Source: Omphiscola glabra
Lineage: Eukaryota; Mollusca; Gastropoda; Lymnaeidae
Assembly: GCA_964017045.1 (NCBI GenBank)
Contig: OZ024809.1
Location: forward strand, 992,001 to 1,056,000
Length of the DNA stretch: 64,000 nt
Reading direction: 5' to 3'
Shown here: positions 47,318 to 59,837 of the stretch, piece after piece
Position numbering within the stretch: the first letter of the stretch is position 1
How the letters are laid out: the number at the start of each line of letters is the position of its first letter
Program-made: the position numbers and the translations under genes
The notes under the pieces: generated by a model
Told to the model about the DNA's origin: nothing
Database searches by the model: none
The model's input: only the letters and a program-made list of their open reading frames with translations

Positions 47318-47545
47318 CATTAACTTCAACATTTAGTCTTTAACACCAACATTTAGTCTTCAACATCCACATTTAGTCTTTAACATCAACATTTAGTCTT
47401 AAACATCAACATTTAGTCTTAAACATCAACATTTAGTCTTTAACATCAAAATTTAGTCTTCAATGTCAACATTTAGTCTTCAACATTAACATTTAGTTTT
47501 CAATGTCAAATTAAGTAAACATCAACATTTAGTCTTCAACCATAA
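47318..47545. repeat. Minisatellite, about 20-bp unit, about 11 copies
   Basis: The unit aacatcaacatttagtcttt recurs. Confidence 0.94.
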
Positions 47546-47959
47546 GAAAACATGTTATAGATTTTTAATCCTAAATTAAAAAGTAAAAAATAATAATTGA
47601 AAAGCTCAGCCTAGAATAATTGAAATCAATAAAATCTCATCATTTTGATTTCCCCCCAACAATTTATTGATTGAAAAATAAAATGCCTTTGAGATATTTT
47701 TTTCAATAATAATATATAAAAATAAAATATTGTTTGAAGTTATTTTCCTGCTTGCTATTTTTAGCTTATGTCCCAGATCTTTTATGCTTAGTTCATCGTA
47801 ATCTGGGCCTCATGGCACTGACATAAGATGACATTGACATAAGATGACATTTTGCAGCAGAAGTTAGTGTCAATATTCAAAACATTTTATAGTGATAGTC
47901 TGATACATTATATTCTGGGTCAGCGTCTTACTGGCATTTTAAAATGGCATTGGGACATT

Positions 47960-48332
47960 TAGTCAAGCTTTGGAATGGAGATGCCATGTGATGGCTTCAG
48001 CCAGATGTATAATATGCTGGCTTAGTGCCAGTCTGACATTGTTACAGTTAGTCCAGTTTTTTGTTTGTTTTTGTTTTTGTAGTTGACTGGAATAGAGATG
48101 CCATGTGATGGCTTCAGCCAGATGCTATAATATGCTGGCTTAGTGGCAGTCTGACATTGTTACAGTTAGTCCAGTTTTTTGTTTGTTTTTGTTTTTGTGG
48201 TTGACTGGAATAGAGATGCCATGTGATGGCTTCAGCCAGATGCTATAATATGCTGGCTTAGTGGCAGTCTGACATTGTTACAGTTAGTCCAGTTTTTTTT
48301 TGTGGTTGACTGGAATAGAGATGCCATGTGAT
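47960..48332. repeat. Tandem repeat, about 118-bp unit, 3.3 copies
   Basis: The core gagatgccatgtgatggctt recurs at 117-118 bp and then 105 bp. Each copy carries a T/G-rich slippage tract. The longest unit in the window. Confidence 0.94.
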
Positions 48333-48899
48333 GATTGCTTTACACAGGTGCTGAGTCTTGAATGCTTGGGTAGCATAACTGAAGATCAAATGAACAACTT
48401 ACAAGTTAACCTAAATGTGTCATTGACTTTTACTGTGCTACCCTGACTCCTACAACACCCCCCCCCCCCCCAACAGAGCAAACAAAGACCAACTATTAAA
48501 CATTTCATGGCACTCATTATGCTAACATTATAGTGGTTAAAATGTCCAAAGTGATCCATCGCAGTGCTTCATTGGCCAGAATTTTATGCCATTATTATTA
48601 TTTGTTGCTTGCATTTGTTTTTTTTTTTTGTTTTTTTTAACTTTTTATTTATTTATATAGTTTTCATTATGCTTGCACGTCATTAATACGTTAAGCTTTG
48701 ACATATGTCAGGCACTGTTAACTAAACATTTGTAGAAGTAAAAGGGAGATTCGATTGGTTTATTTATGTTGCCGACAGTGCATGAATTATCATTTTTTTC
48801 AATTGAATGTTAGGTGGAATAAATGTTGCTTGTCTTGTTCAAATTAATTCGTGAAATTTTATGTCACATTAACCTTACTAAACCAGTGAATAACATCTG
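48333..48899. other. Intron sequence, no exon seen
   Basis: C14 at 48458-48471 and a T-rich tract near 48620. Nothing else supported. Confidence 0.45.
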
Positions 48900-49152
48900 G
48901 GTGCATCAAGGCAAGTCTAATTAAAGCCTTTTGTAGATGCATCAAGGCAAGTCTAATTAAAGCCTTTTGTAGGTGCAACAAGGCAAGACTAATTAAAGCC
49001 TTTTGTAGATGCATCAAGGCAAGACTAATTAAAGCCTTTTGTAGGTGCATCAAGGCAAGACTAATTAAAGCCTTTTGTAGATGCATCAAGGCAAGACTAA
49101 TTAAAGCCTTTTGTAGATGCATCAAGGCAAGTCTAATTAAAGACTTTTGTAG
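48900..49152. repeat. Minisatellite, 36-bp unit, 7 copies
   Basis: The core tgcatcaaggcaagtctaat recurs every 36 bp. Confidence 0.96.
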
Positions 49153-49224
49153 TAATTCTATATAAATTAAAGTCTAGCTTTCATGAGGCAGTAAAAAAAT
49201 GTTTAAATCTAAGAGCTTCTATAT

Positions 49225-49490
49225 TACAATTGGAAATGATGCCAGAGAGCCATCAAGCTAAAAAGCTTTTAATGCCCCGCCCAAAGCAACCCCTTCTCAA
49301 GTCCCTTTACTATCGAACTGTGAAGCAGCACGTTGGAGATCTCCTCCTGCTAGGACAGTCCCCGCCCATAAATTCACTCAACTTCACATAGCCATTGAAG
49401 AGGCTGTTCCTAGGCAACCATTTTATCCCAGCCACCTTGTGAACTATTTATGTGGCAGAAACCCACTATGAGACGTTTCCCCGGGATGGG
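49225..49490. promoter_or_regulatory. Candidate intronic regulatory block
   Basis: Non-repetitive, GC-richer sequence in an AT-rich intron. It holds motif-like clusters: gccccgcccaaag and ccccgccca (GC-box/KLF-like), gttcctaggcaac at 49406-49418 (X-box-like, RFX), and ctatttatg at 49444-49452 (MEF2-like). No coding frame. Function is inferred only from composition and motifs. Confidence 0.35.
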
Positions 49491-49517
49491 CATGGGAAGA
49501 TATTAGGATGTAAATAT

Positions 49518-49995
49518 GCCCCTGTAAAGAGCTTCTATAAGGCAGTTCTTGGGCTGAGAGGGCCCCCATCTATAAGGCAGTCCTTGGGCTGAGATGGCCC
49601 CTGTTAAGAGCTTCTATAAGGCAGTCCTTGGGCTGAGATGGCCCCCATAAAGAGCTTCTATAAGGCAGTTCTTGGGCTGAGAGGGCCCCCTTAAAGAGCT
49701 TCTATAAGGCAGTTCTTGGGCTGAGAGGGCCCCCATCTATAAGGCAGTCCTTGGGCTGAGATGGCCCCCATAAAGAGCTTCTATAAGGCAGTCCTTGGGC
49801 TGAGATGGCCCCAATCTATAAGGCAGTCCTTGGGCTGAGATGGCCCCCATAAAGAGCTTCTATAAGGCAGTCGTTGGGCTGAGATGGCCCCTGTAAAGAG
49901 CTTCTATAAGGCAGTCCTTGGGCTGAGATGGCCCCCATCTATAAGGCAGTCGTTGGGCTGAGATGGCCCCCGTAAAGAGCTTCTATAAGGCAGTA
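49518..49995. repeat. Compound minisatellite, about 45-bp unit with a shorter variant, about 11 copies
   Basis: The core ataaggcagtccttgggctg recurs. Two linkers alternate, one with taaagagcttct and a shorter one reading ccccatct. Confidence 0.94.
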
Positions 49996-50849
49996 CAACA
50001 TAAAATAATAAAGCCTTTGAGCTTATCTCCAAACAAAAGAAGAATTTTTAAACTTCCATCTGCAGCGCCTTGGCACTGGTTAGTTGGCTTGATAAGTTAT
50101 TTAATGAAATCTTTTTTTTCTCTTGGTGAAAGAAAAATGTTGGGATTCTGTTTTTAAAAAAAAAGGGGGGGGGGGGCGGGGGGCGGGGCGGGGGTTTCAA
50201 CAATTCAGCCTGACGAAATAAAAAGATGTTATTATTCCTTTAGTCTGGATGCTTATAATTTTTGCTATAATTCAAAATATACCCGTGGTTTTCATGCTTA
50301 AGAGTTCTACCATTTAAAAAATGGGGCTTTGTGTGGGTGTGAGGAGAAGTAATGAGGAGAAGTAATGCCATTGTCTCATTTTCCCGTGTTTTAAATTGAA
50401 TTGCTGGATAATTTTAACAAGTAGTTAAGATTTCACATTATGAGACAGAAAATCCATTAATCTTGTTTGTTGGAAGGATAAATAAATGTTAAGTCTAACC
50501 ATCATTTTAAACAAAAATATCCATAAACAAAAAGGGTATGTGCCACTAACAAAACATTTTGAAAATACAAAATATAAACAAAGTTTGTTCACCCATTTAA
50601 TGCATATGCTATTGCACTACCAATAGTCTGGATATTTACACAATTCTAATAGAACTGATCAAAACGTCTGAGGGAACTCTCTAAGCTCAGTTAACACTTG
50701 GGCTTGGTGTTAAATCAAAAACGCACTCACACTGTGCTTAATTCATTTCAAAATTATGTTCATTTTCTTAGTGTAGACATATCCACCACAGCACTCTCTC
50801 TTGAAATTCCTCCAATCAGGTGCCTTACAATTTTGTTCTCCACTCACAG
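49996..50849. other. Intron sequence, no exon seen
   Basis: A G-rich tract lies at 50165-50194. The last 30 bp form the acceptor of the next exon. Confidence 0.45.
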
Positions 50850-51010
50850 GGCTACTACAAAGACACTGTAGAGTTTTTCTTTGACACCAGGGACAGGTGT
50901 AAGCTGTTCTGGAAGCGGTGCATTGAGCACCACGCATTCTTTCGATGCCAGGTGGTGGCCAAAGTGCCGCGCAATAAAACAAGAGTGGTCAGCCGAGGTT
51001 CTTCTTTCAG
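50850..51010 (+). CDS. FARP: FARP-like gene, exon 6 seen (FERM F3 lobe end)
   Basis: 161 nt from ctccactcacag to gtcggt, entering in phase 0 and leaving in phase 2. It encodes GYYKDTVEFFFDTRDRCKLF, WKRCIEHHAFFRC and ends VVSRGSSF. This is the last helix of F3 (pattern WKxCVEHHxFFR), followed by the RGSSF start of the FERM-adjacent region. All landmark residues are kept. The donor gtcggt is a fairly weak match to consensus. Confidence 0.96.
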
Positions 51011-51382
51011 GTCGGTGCATTTGTTAAAATTTGTTAACATTTTACATTTGTTAACATTTTATAACATTTGTTAATATTTTATAACATTTGTTAACATTTT
51101 CATCATAGGACAGTTTCAGGTTAAAAACCTGTATAACATTGGGAATTTTCAAAACCCTATTTCTTTAAATCAACCTTACAAACAGACTCTGGTTATTGAT
51201 GCGCATGATGATGATGGTGGTCACGATAACGGTGATAATGATGATGATAATTTCTTGTATAAAACATGTGTCCATGCTATTTTGCATGCTCAATGCGCTT
51301 TGATGTCGTAAACTCTATTTGAAGAAATATGTCTTTAAATTTTTCTTAAATGAGTCTTTATCATTTTTAAATTCATTCAAAG

Positions 51383-51560
51383 ACTGAGGCAAACTGTTCC
51401 ATAATTTAGGCAAAATGTTCCATAATTAGGCAAACTGTTCCATAACTTAGGCAAACTGCTCCATAATTTAGGAAAACTATTCAATAATTTGGGCAAAGTG
51501 TTCCATAATTTAAGCAAAATGTTTGATAACTTAGGCAAACTGTTCCATAATTTAGGCGTT
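51383..51560. repeat. Minisatellite, about 19-bp unit, about 9 copies
   Basis: The core aggcaaactgttccataa recurs with moderate divergence. Confidence 0.88.
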
Positions 51561-51949
51561 GTATATTCAAAAGAGCGCACTCCGAAGAACTTCTTTTTGT
51601 GTCCATCCACACTGGGAACTCTGGCCATGGACTGTAATGAACAGTGCAGCCTCTGTTAAGATACATGTTCCAAAATAAGTTCTTACAGATAATCAGGTGC
51701 AGAGCCTTCCACGCAGCTGCACCTCAGGGACAGAATATTTGACACACACAAAACAAAGAATGTTTAATATTTAGACACTATTGGACACAGACATAAACAA
51801 AACAAAATATTTCATGAAAGCTGAATGTATCCACAAATATTTTTTTAATGCAGACTGAACAAGTGGTCAAATATATTAATTAGCTTCCGGGTCACTGCAT
51901 CATCTGTACTTGTATTATATGACATGAATAATATATAAAAGGTAGCATC
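51561..51949. other. Intron sequence, no exon seen
   Basis: Nothing supported beyond AT-rich single-copy sequence. Confidence 0.45.
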
Positions 51950-52402
51950 TAACCTTTAGTTACCCATCTTACCTTTAGTTAACCATCTTAACTTTAGTTA
52001 CCCATCTTACCTTTAGTTAACCATTTTAACTTTAGTTACCCATCTTACCTTTAATTAACCATCTTAATTTTAGTTACCCATCTTACCTTTAGTTAACCAT
52101 CTTAACTTTAGTTACCCATCTTACCTTTAGTTACCCATCTTACCTTTAGTTACCCATCTTAACTTTTGTAACCCATCCTACCTTTATTTACCCATCTTAC
52201 CTTTAGTTACCCATCTTAACTTTAGTTACCCATCTTACCTTTAGTTACCCATCTTAACTTTAGTTACCCATCTTACCTTTAGTTACCCATCTAACTTTAG
52301 TTACCCATCTTACCTTTAGTTACCCATCTTACCTTTAGTTACCCATCTTACCTTTAGTTACCCATCTTACCTTTAATTACCTATATTAACTTTAGTTACC
52401 AT
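51950..52402. repeat. Minisatellite, 19-bp unit, about 24 copies
   Basis: The unit acctttagttacccatctt alternates with aactttagttacccatctt. It ends about 235 bp before the next exon. Confidence 0.96.
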
Positions 52403-52638
52403 ATACTTTGTTGATAAGATTTCCCCAAACGTTTTGACATCAATATTTGTTCCTTTAAATCAAAATCCTGCAACACACCTGTGAACCTGTCATGACCCAC
52501 CAACTGAAAACAGCTGGATCAAGTTTTGTAAATATTTAAAATTAATTATAGCTTTGAAGCATTTCTAATAATGTTTGTTCAAATATTTTTTGTCATACAA
52601 ATCTGTATCAAAAAAAATGTTTCTATTTGATTTTTCAG

Positions 52639-52713
52639 GTATTGTGGAAGAACACAGAAACAGCTTGTCGAATATGTCAGGGAAAACATTGGGAAACGGC
52701 CACATTTTGAAAG
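52639..52713 (+). CDS. FARP: FARP-like gene, exon 7 seen (FERM-adjacent motif)
   Basis: 75 nt between tttttcag and gtgaga, phase 2 on both sides. With the split Arg codon it reads YCGRTQKQLVEYVRENIGKR then PHFE. The FARP and FRMD7 hallmark after the FERM domain is RGSSFRYSGRTQKQLxDYxK, here with Cys for the usual Ser in YSGRTQ. The FA region is a site of kinase regulation in the 4.1 family, so loss of that Ser is worth noting. Confidence 0.95.
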
Positions 52714-53344
52714 GTGAGAGACCTGGTGCTCTCTGGACTTTTAAATATCTACGCAAGGACACAATGCATTTCTTTTTTAAAGTTTTGATCCAGAAAGAAA
52801 GTTACTCCACCAAAAACGGTGATGGTGGTTAGACATGAATGATTCCTTTAAGAAAATGTACCACATCATGTGTCCCCACTAAATCATGTTTTGAAATGTG
52901 TATTTTTTTTTTATTTTACCAATTAATTATCTAAATCTGTGTGTGATTATTATTTTTCTTCTTCTCTTAATGCCCTCTTAAATGGATCACAAAGAACGTA
53001 AGTGATTTTATCAACCCATTACCTGCCTTTCAAGTCTTGTACATTTCCTTGCCATTTATTCCAGCTTTGTATACCTATACCCTCTTGTGTCACATGATAT
53101 TTGATACGTGTTACAGTTATATCATGTATCATAACGCATTTGGGTCCGTTATCTCACTTTGGGGCCATTATCTCAATTTTGGGGTTATAAATAGATTACA
53201 TGTGGAGAGAGTCACTGAGGTGGTCAGGACATATGAATATTTTCACACACATATATAAATGTATGATGTCATGGAATCCAAATGCATCGCCTGGAAAATT
53301 TCTATTCTCAAAATGAAAAATTAGTCCATTTTCATTGTCTTCTC
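52714..53344. other. Intron sequence, no exon seen
   Basis: AT-rich. An open frame at 53037-53258 has no family resemblance. Confidence 0.45.
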
Positions 53345-55098
53345 AAATACATAACCACATGTTCTACTTAAATAACTGACCACATGTTCTACTTAAATAA
53401 CTGACCACATGTTCTACTTAAATATCTGACCACATGTTCTACTTAAATAACTGACCACATGTTCTACTTAAATAACTGACCACATGTTCTACTTAAATAT
53501 CTGACCACATGTTCTACTTAAATAACTGACCACATGTTCTACTTAAATAACTGACCACATGTTCTACTTAAATAACTGACCACATGTTCTACTTAAATAT
53601 CTGACCACATGTTCTACTTAAATAACTGACCACATGTTCTACTTAAATAACTGACCACATGTTCTACTTAAATATCTGACCACATGTTCTACTTAAATAA
53701 CTGACACATGTTCTACTTAAATATCTGACCACATGTTCTACTTAAATAACTGACACATGTTCTACTTAAATATCTGACCACATGTTCTACTTAAATAACT
53801 GACCACATGTTCTACTTAAATATCTGACCCATGTTCTACTTAAATAACTGACCACATGTTCTACTTAAATAACTGACCACATGTTCTACTTAAATATCTG
53901 ACCACATGTTCTACTTAAATAACTGACACATGTTCTACTTAAATATCTGACCACATGTTCTACTTAAATAACTGACCACATGTTCTACTTAAATAACTGA
54001 CCACATGTTCTACTTAAATATCTGACCACATGTTCTACTTAAATAACTGACCACATGTTCTATTTAAATAACTGACCACATGTTCTACTTAAATAACTGA
54101 CACATGTTCTACTTAAATATCTGACCACATGTTCTACTTAAATAACTGACCACATGTTCTACTTAAATAACTGACCACATGTTCTACTTAAATAACTGAC
54201 CACATGTTCTACTTAAATATCTGACCACATGTTCTACTTAAATAACTGACACATGTTCTACTTAAATAACTGACACATGTTCTACTTAAATAACTGACAC
54301 ATGTTCTACTTAAATAACTGACACATGTTCTACTTAAATAACTGACACATGTTCTACTTAAATAACTGACACATGTTCTACTTAAATAACTGACACATGT
54401 TCTACTTAAATAACTGACCACATGTTCTACTTAAATAACTGACACATGTTCTACTTAAATATCTGACCACATGTTCTACTTAAATAACTGACCACATGTT
54501 CTACTTAAATATCTGACCACATGTTCTACTTAAATATCTGACCACATGTTCTACTTAAATAACTGACACATGTTCTACTTAAATATCTGACCACATGTTC
54601 TACTTAAATAACTGACCACATGTTCTACTTAAATAACTGACCACATGTTCTACTTAAATAACTGACCACATGTTCTACTTAAATAACTGACACATGTTCT
54701 ACTTAAATAACTGACCACATGTTCTACTTAAATAACTGACCACATGTTCTACTTAAATAACTGACACATGTTCTACTTAAATAACTGACCACATGTTCTA
54801 CTTAAATAACTGACCACATGTTCTACTTAAATAACTGACCACATGTTCTACTTAAATAACTGACCACATGTTCTACTTAAATAACTGACCACATGTTCTA
54901 CTTAAATAACTGACCACATGTTCTACTTAAATAACTGACCACATGTTCTACTTAAATAACTGACCACATGTTCTACTTAAATAACTGACACATGTTCTAC
55001 TTAAATAACTGACCACATGTTCTACTTAAATAACTGACCACATGTTCTACTTAAATAACTGACCACATGTTCTACTTAAATAACTGACCACATGTTCT
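53345..55098. repeat. Large 25-bp satellite array, about 70 copies, with 24-bp variants
   Basis: The core ccacatgttctacttaaata follows actga. A 24-bp variant lacks one c (gacacatg). Variants are clustered: a run of eight 24-bp units lies at about 54240-54415, while the right end is almost pure 25-bp. The variant aatatctgacc is scattered in the left two thirds. Confidence 0.97.
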
Positions 55099-55504
55099 TA
55101 TTGTTATTATTGTTTTTGTTTTTTGTTCAAAAGCAAAAATATTATTTCACTTTAAATTTGAAATTTATAAAATGTAAAAAAAATTTTTTTAATTAATCTG
55201 AGATGTTCATGGACTAATTTTTTTTAATTTTTTTTTGCCTATTGGTTCAGTTGTCAAAAACATCAAAATAGATGGACAAGTTTTAACTGTAATATTTGAA
55301 ATAAGTGTTTCTTTGAATGTGCAGCTTTTCCTATTTATCAGCTTGAAATTAAATTATACAACTGTTCGAGACAACTCATTCCAGACCCACAATATATTTT
55401 TTTTTTTCAAATAATTTTATAGCCCATTTCAAATTAAATATATTTTTAGTAAACTCTACTATTCCAAGGGAATTGTTAGATCTTAAATTTGTTAATTTCT
55501 TATG

Positions 55505-55695
55505 GGGTCTTGGAAGGTAACCTAATTGACCTGTACAATTTGAATGGGTGCTTGGAAGGTAACCTAATTGACCTGTACAATTGGAATGGGGGCTTGGAAG
55601 GTAATCTAATTGATCTGTACACATTGGGATGGGGGCTTGGAAAGTACACATTGGGATGGGGGCTTGGAAGGTAACCTAATTCATCTGTACACATT
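55505..55695. repeat. Tandem repeat, 42-bp unit, about 4 copies
   Basis: The core ttggaaggtaacctaattga recurs, one copy shortened. Confidence 0.92.
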
Positions 55696-55764
55696 GGGAT
55701 AGCAGAAAATATGTATCTTTAAGTTAGATATACTAAATGTGTATCTTTAAGTTAGATATACTAA

Positions 55765-56180
55765 ATGTGTGGTCTAAACTGAGCAAATCTCAAGTTGATG
55801 GTCTGGAGTTCAATCCCCGCCAAAGCCCAGTCAAGCAAACACACCACCAGCAGCCCGGGTGGATGGGACTCGTTAACCCTGGACGGCAACTCATCTAAGA
55901 GAAGGAAACTCTGAATTCAAACCCGGCGATGGAGTCCCGATAGGCGGATAACATTGATACAATGAAACATTCCGGCAACTTCCGGGTGGATGGGACTCGT
56001 TAACCTTGGACGGCAACTCATCTAAGAGAAGGCAACTCTGAATTCAAAACCCAGGAGATGGGGAGATGGAGTTCACATGCGCCTAACTGGCAGCAGTGAT
56101 GCCTCTCGAACATCGAACCTTGTAACGCGCTTCGAGCCTTTGGGGATTAAGCGTGATTTCTCAAATAAACTTCATTATCT
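55765..56180 (+). mobile_element. SINE-like dispersed repeat with an internal duplication
   Basis: A B-box-like ggagttcaatcccc lies near 55804. The body ggatgggactcgttaacc ... ggcaactcatctaagagaag occurs twice (from about 55860 and 55989), and a tail ends gcgcttcgagcctttgggg. The body also occurs at 13480-13557 inside a hAT element, so it is dispersed. A tRNA-derived SINE is the likeliest reading, but I cannot show an A box. Confidence 0.6.
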
Positions 56181-56221
56181 TTAAGTTAGTTTAAATGTGT
56201 AGCTATAAAATTAATTTGACT

Positions 56222-56410
56222 TAATACAATGCTGTTAATTAATAGGACTAATGACAGTGCTGTTAATTAATTGGACTAAAAACAGTGCTATTAATGAATT
56301 GGACTAAAGACAGTGCTTTTAATTAATTGGACTAAAGACAGTGCTATTAATTAATGGGACTGAAGATAATGCTATTAATTAATAAGGTTAAAGACAGTGC
56401 TATTAATTAT
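56222..56410. repeat. Minisatellite, 28-bp unit, about 7 copies
   Basis: The core taattggactaaagacagtg recurs. Confidence 0.93.
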
Positions 56411-56500
56411 TTATAATAAAAGTTATAATTAGACAATGCAAAGGCGTAGCTATTATTGTTGTTCGTCCGTCAAAACGACTAGGACCATCCAGTCATCCGG

Positions 56501-59430
56501 TTAGGGGGGTGGGTTACGGTGGGTTCGTAGGTGGCCTGCCAATCCTATACGTGCTCGGAATAGTCTGTGGCACCGCGGGCAGGGGATAGTTGGTGCAGTC
56601 GGGACTTTAATAATGTTCTTTCGGGCTTGCCTGCGTGTCTCAATGGTGGCCATCCTACTGGCTTCATAAGATTTAGCCCCTATCTTGACCACTGATCTCC
56701 ACCTGACTCTGTCCTGGGCGGTCTGCTCCCATTTAGTAGTGTCGATGCTGAAGGCCTTTAGTGCCACTTTCAGTGAGTCTTTGTAACGTTTTTTTGGACC
56801 TCCTTGGGAGCGCTTGCCTGTCGTGAGCTCACCATAGAATATTTGTTTAGGGAGCCGGTGATCTTCCATACGGGCAACGTGTCCCATCCAACGGAGTTGA
56901 TACTGCATCAGGGTGGTGAAGATACTAGGTAGGTTCGCTCTAGCGAGAACCTCTGTGTCAGGAACTTTGTCTTGCCACCTGATGCCGAGGAGTTTCCTGA
57001 GGCTGGTTGTGTGAAAATGGTTCAGTTTTTTAGCGTGACGCTGGTAGACTGTCCACGTTTCACACCCGTAGAGCAATGTCGAGAGGACTGCTGCGCTGTA
57101 GACCTTGATCTTCGTTTTCCGTCTGATACCTCTCCTGTCCCAAACAGTGCTGCGGAGCCTGCCAAATATGGCACTAGCTTTTGCAAGTCTGGCATTCATT
57201 TCATCATCAATGATGACAGATCTGGAGAGGGTGCTGCCCAAGTAAGTAAATTTATCCACCGCGTTAAGACGCTGTCCGCTGATGATGATGTTGGGTTCAG
57301 CGTAGGGCCTACTGGGAGCTGGCTGATAGAATACCTCAGTCTTCTTCGCGTTGATTGTTAGTCCAAAGTTGTTGCAGGCCTCAGAAAAGATATCAACGCT
57401 TTGCTGCATGGCAGCCTCAGAGTCAGCATTGAGGGCACAATCGTCCGCAAACAGAAGCTCGTTGATGGTGGTATGTTTGACCTTTGTTTTAGCTTGAAGC
57501 CTCTTTAGGTTGAAGACCGATCCATCGGTGCGGAAACGGATTGGCAAGCCCGTGGTGGAGTCCCTGAACTCCTCAGACAGCATTGCAGAATACATAATAC
57601 TGAAGAGCGTGGGAGCCAGGACACAGCCCTGCTTCACACCATTTGTGACAGGGAATGCTTGAGATGACTGACCGTTGTCCTGCACTCTGGCCATCATGCC
57701 ATCATGCAGCTGACGGATGATGGTGGTGAATTTTTCTGGGCATCCATACTTTTTCATGATTTTCCACAGGCCATCTCTATTGACCCTGTCAAAAGCCTTA
57801 TTCAGGTCAATAAATGTGGAATATAGGTCCATGTTTTGCTCCTGACATTTCTCTTGGAGCTGCCTGGCAGCAAACACCATATCGATAGGTCCTCGTTCTT
57901 TTCGGAAACCACATTGACTTTCTGGTAGGAGACCTCGCTCCAGATGTGCATTTAGGCGGTTCAGAAGGGCTCGGGCCAAGATCTTGCCTGCGATGGACAG
58001 CAGTGAAATTCCGCTGTGATTTTTGCAGGCCTGGCGGTTTCCTTTGTGTTTGTACAGGTGGATAATGGAGGCATCTTTGAGGTCCTGTGGTACAGTTTCC
58101 ATCTGCCAGATGATCTGGAATAGACGCAATAGCTTATCCGTCAACGCTGGTCCACCCTCTTTGTAGATTTCGGCAGGAATCATGTCGGAGCCAGGTACTT
58201 TACCATTGGACATTTGACGGATTGCTGTCTGTATCTCGACCGAAGTTGGGACAGCGTCCAGTGACTTGTTCATTGAGACCTGGGGCAGTCTTTCAATGGC
58301 CTCCTCATTAATGATGGAAGGCGTATTCAGCACATTTTTAAAGTGTTCCGCCCATCTTTCCAAGATTTTTTCCTTGTCTGTGATGAGGGTAGAACCGTCT
58401 GCACTAAGGAGAGGGGAAAAGCCTGAGGTGGTAACTCCATAGATTTCTCTCAGACCACTGTAGAAGTTTTTCATGTCTTTTTTGTCTGCAAAGCCTTGAA
58501 TCTCATCAGCTTTCGCATTCAACCAGGAGTCTTGCATCTGGAGCAGTTGTAATTGGACCTTGCTGCGGATGTTCCTCAGTGCAGCTGTCTTTGCTGCTGA
58601 CATTGGGTCATCATGGAGGGCTTTGTACGCCCGACGTTTTTGCTCAAGTAGCATTTGGATTGCTGTGTTGTTTTCATCAAACCAATCCCTGTGTTTTCTG
58701 ATAGAGGGTCCGAGGCGCTCAGCGGCTGTGTTATACACCCTCTCACGAAGTGTGGTCCACGCTGCTTCCGCGTCCTGGTTGTTCAGTGTTATGGAATCAA
58801 GGCGTTCATCCAGGGTGTCAACAAAGGTTTGTCTTACATCAGGGATCTTCAGCTTACTGATGTTGAGGCGTTTCGGAGCTTTGGTGGCCTGAGGTCGTCT
58901 CTTAGGTTGGATGTGAATTTTCAACTTTGAGACGATGAGGCGGTGATCCGTCCAGCATTCTGCGCCGCACATGGCCTTAGTCACTCTCACATCATGCCGG
59001 TCCCTATTTCTGACGATGACATAATCTATTAGGTGCCAGTTTTTAGAACTGGGGTGCATCCAGGAGGTCCTGTTGCGCGTAGGCAGGTTAAATGTGGTGT
59101 TTGTTATTAGAAGGCCGTGTTCAGCACAGGTCTGTAGTAGCAGTAGGCCGTTGCTGTTGCACTTTCCAACACCATACTTCCCCAACACTCCTCCCCAGGA
59201 GGTGTAGTCACTGCCGACACGTGCATTGAAATCTCCAAGAATTATGAGTTTGTCAGCAGTCTGTGTGGAGGAGATGACAGTGTTCAGGTCCTCATAAAAC
59301 TTATCTATGGACTCTTCTGTGTTTGTCATGGTGGGTGCATAGGCACTTACTAAAGTGGCAGCCTTCCTTCCATGGCAGAGGGGGAGTTTCAACCTCATGA
59401 GTCGGTCATTGATTCCCTCTGGAGAGCTTG
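56501..59430 (-). pseudogene. Retrotransposon polyprotein, main part (endonuclease C-half, RT, zinc finger)
   Basis: An open frame of 1020 codons ends at 56501. Its first 45 or so codons (to 59563) are out-of-frame overlap. Landmarks by residue: GDFNARVG 110-117 and WTDHRLI 194-200 (endonuclease); FIDLNKAFDRVNRDGLW 574-590, GVKQGCVLAPTLFSI 632-646 and FADD 695-698 (RT palm); and CPRC, HLRTH 995-1015 (C2H2-type finger). All key RT and endonuclease residues in this part are intact. The family moves by target-primed reverse transcription. Confidence 0.93.
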
Positions 59431-59837
59431 CTCGCAAGAGAGGTTTTGATAGCAAAGCCAACTCCGGCTTCACGCCTTGCATCAGGGTCTCGTCCACTCC
59501 AGAAGAAAGAATAGCCAGCAAGCTTTTCCGTGAGTTCACCTTTGCCAGAGAGTCTGGTTTCACTTAGGGTGGCGATGTCTATGTTGTATCTGGCCAGTTC
59601 ATGAGCAATGAGCGCCGTGCGTCGTTGAGGTCTGTTTGTCGAGTCCCTGTCAAGCAGTGTGCGGATGTTCCACATGGCAATTTTAAGTGAAATAGAGTTT
59701 ATCTTTGATTTTCGACCGCAAAAATTGGGTCCCCGTCGACCCTGTTTAGCCTGCCAGGTTGTGAAGGAGCAGGGAATGTTCTGGGCTCCTATTCTAGTCC
59801 TTTCCTCATGCATTTGGGAGAGCGTGCCCGTCGCCAC
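59430..59837 (-). pseudogene. Retrotransposon polyprotein, N-terminal endonuclease part, frameshifted
   Basis: The minus-strand frame starts at 59837 and carries IAMWNIRTLLDRD, LARYNIDIATLSETRLSG and FFWSGRDPDARREAGVGFAI, the first half of the endonuclease. It runs out of frame near 59430, beside the continuing frame of the main part. A one-base shift there is the only lesion I see. The start codon choice is the first Met of the frame; translation could begin downstream. Confidence 0.9.
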
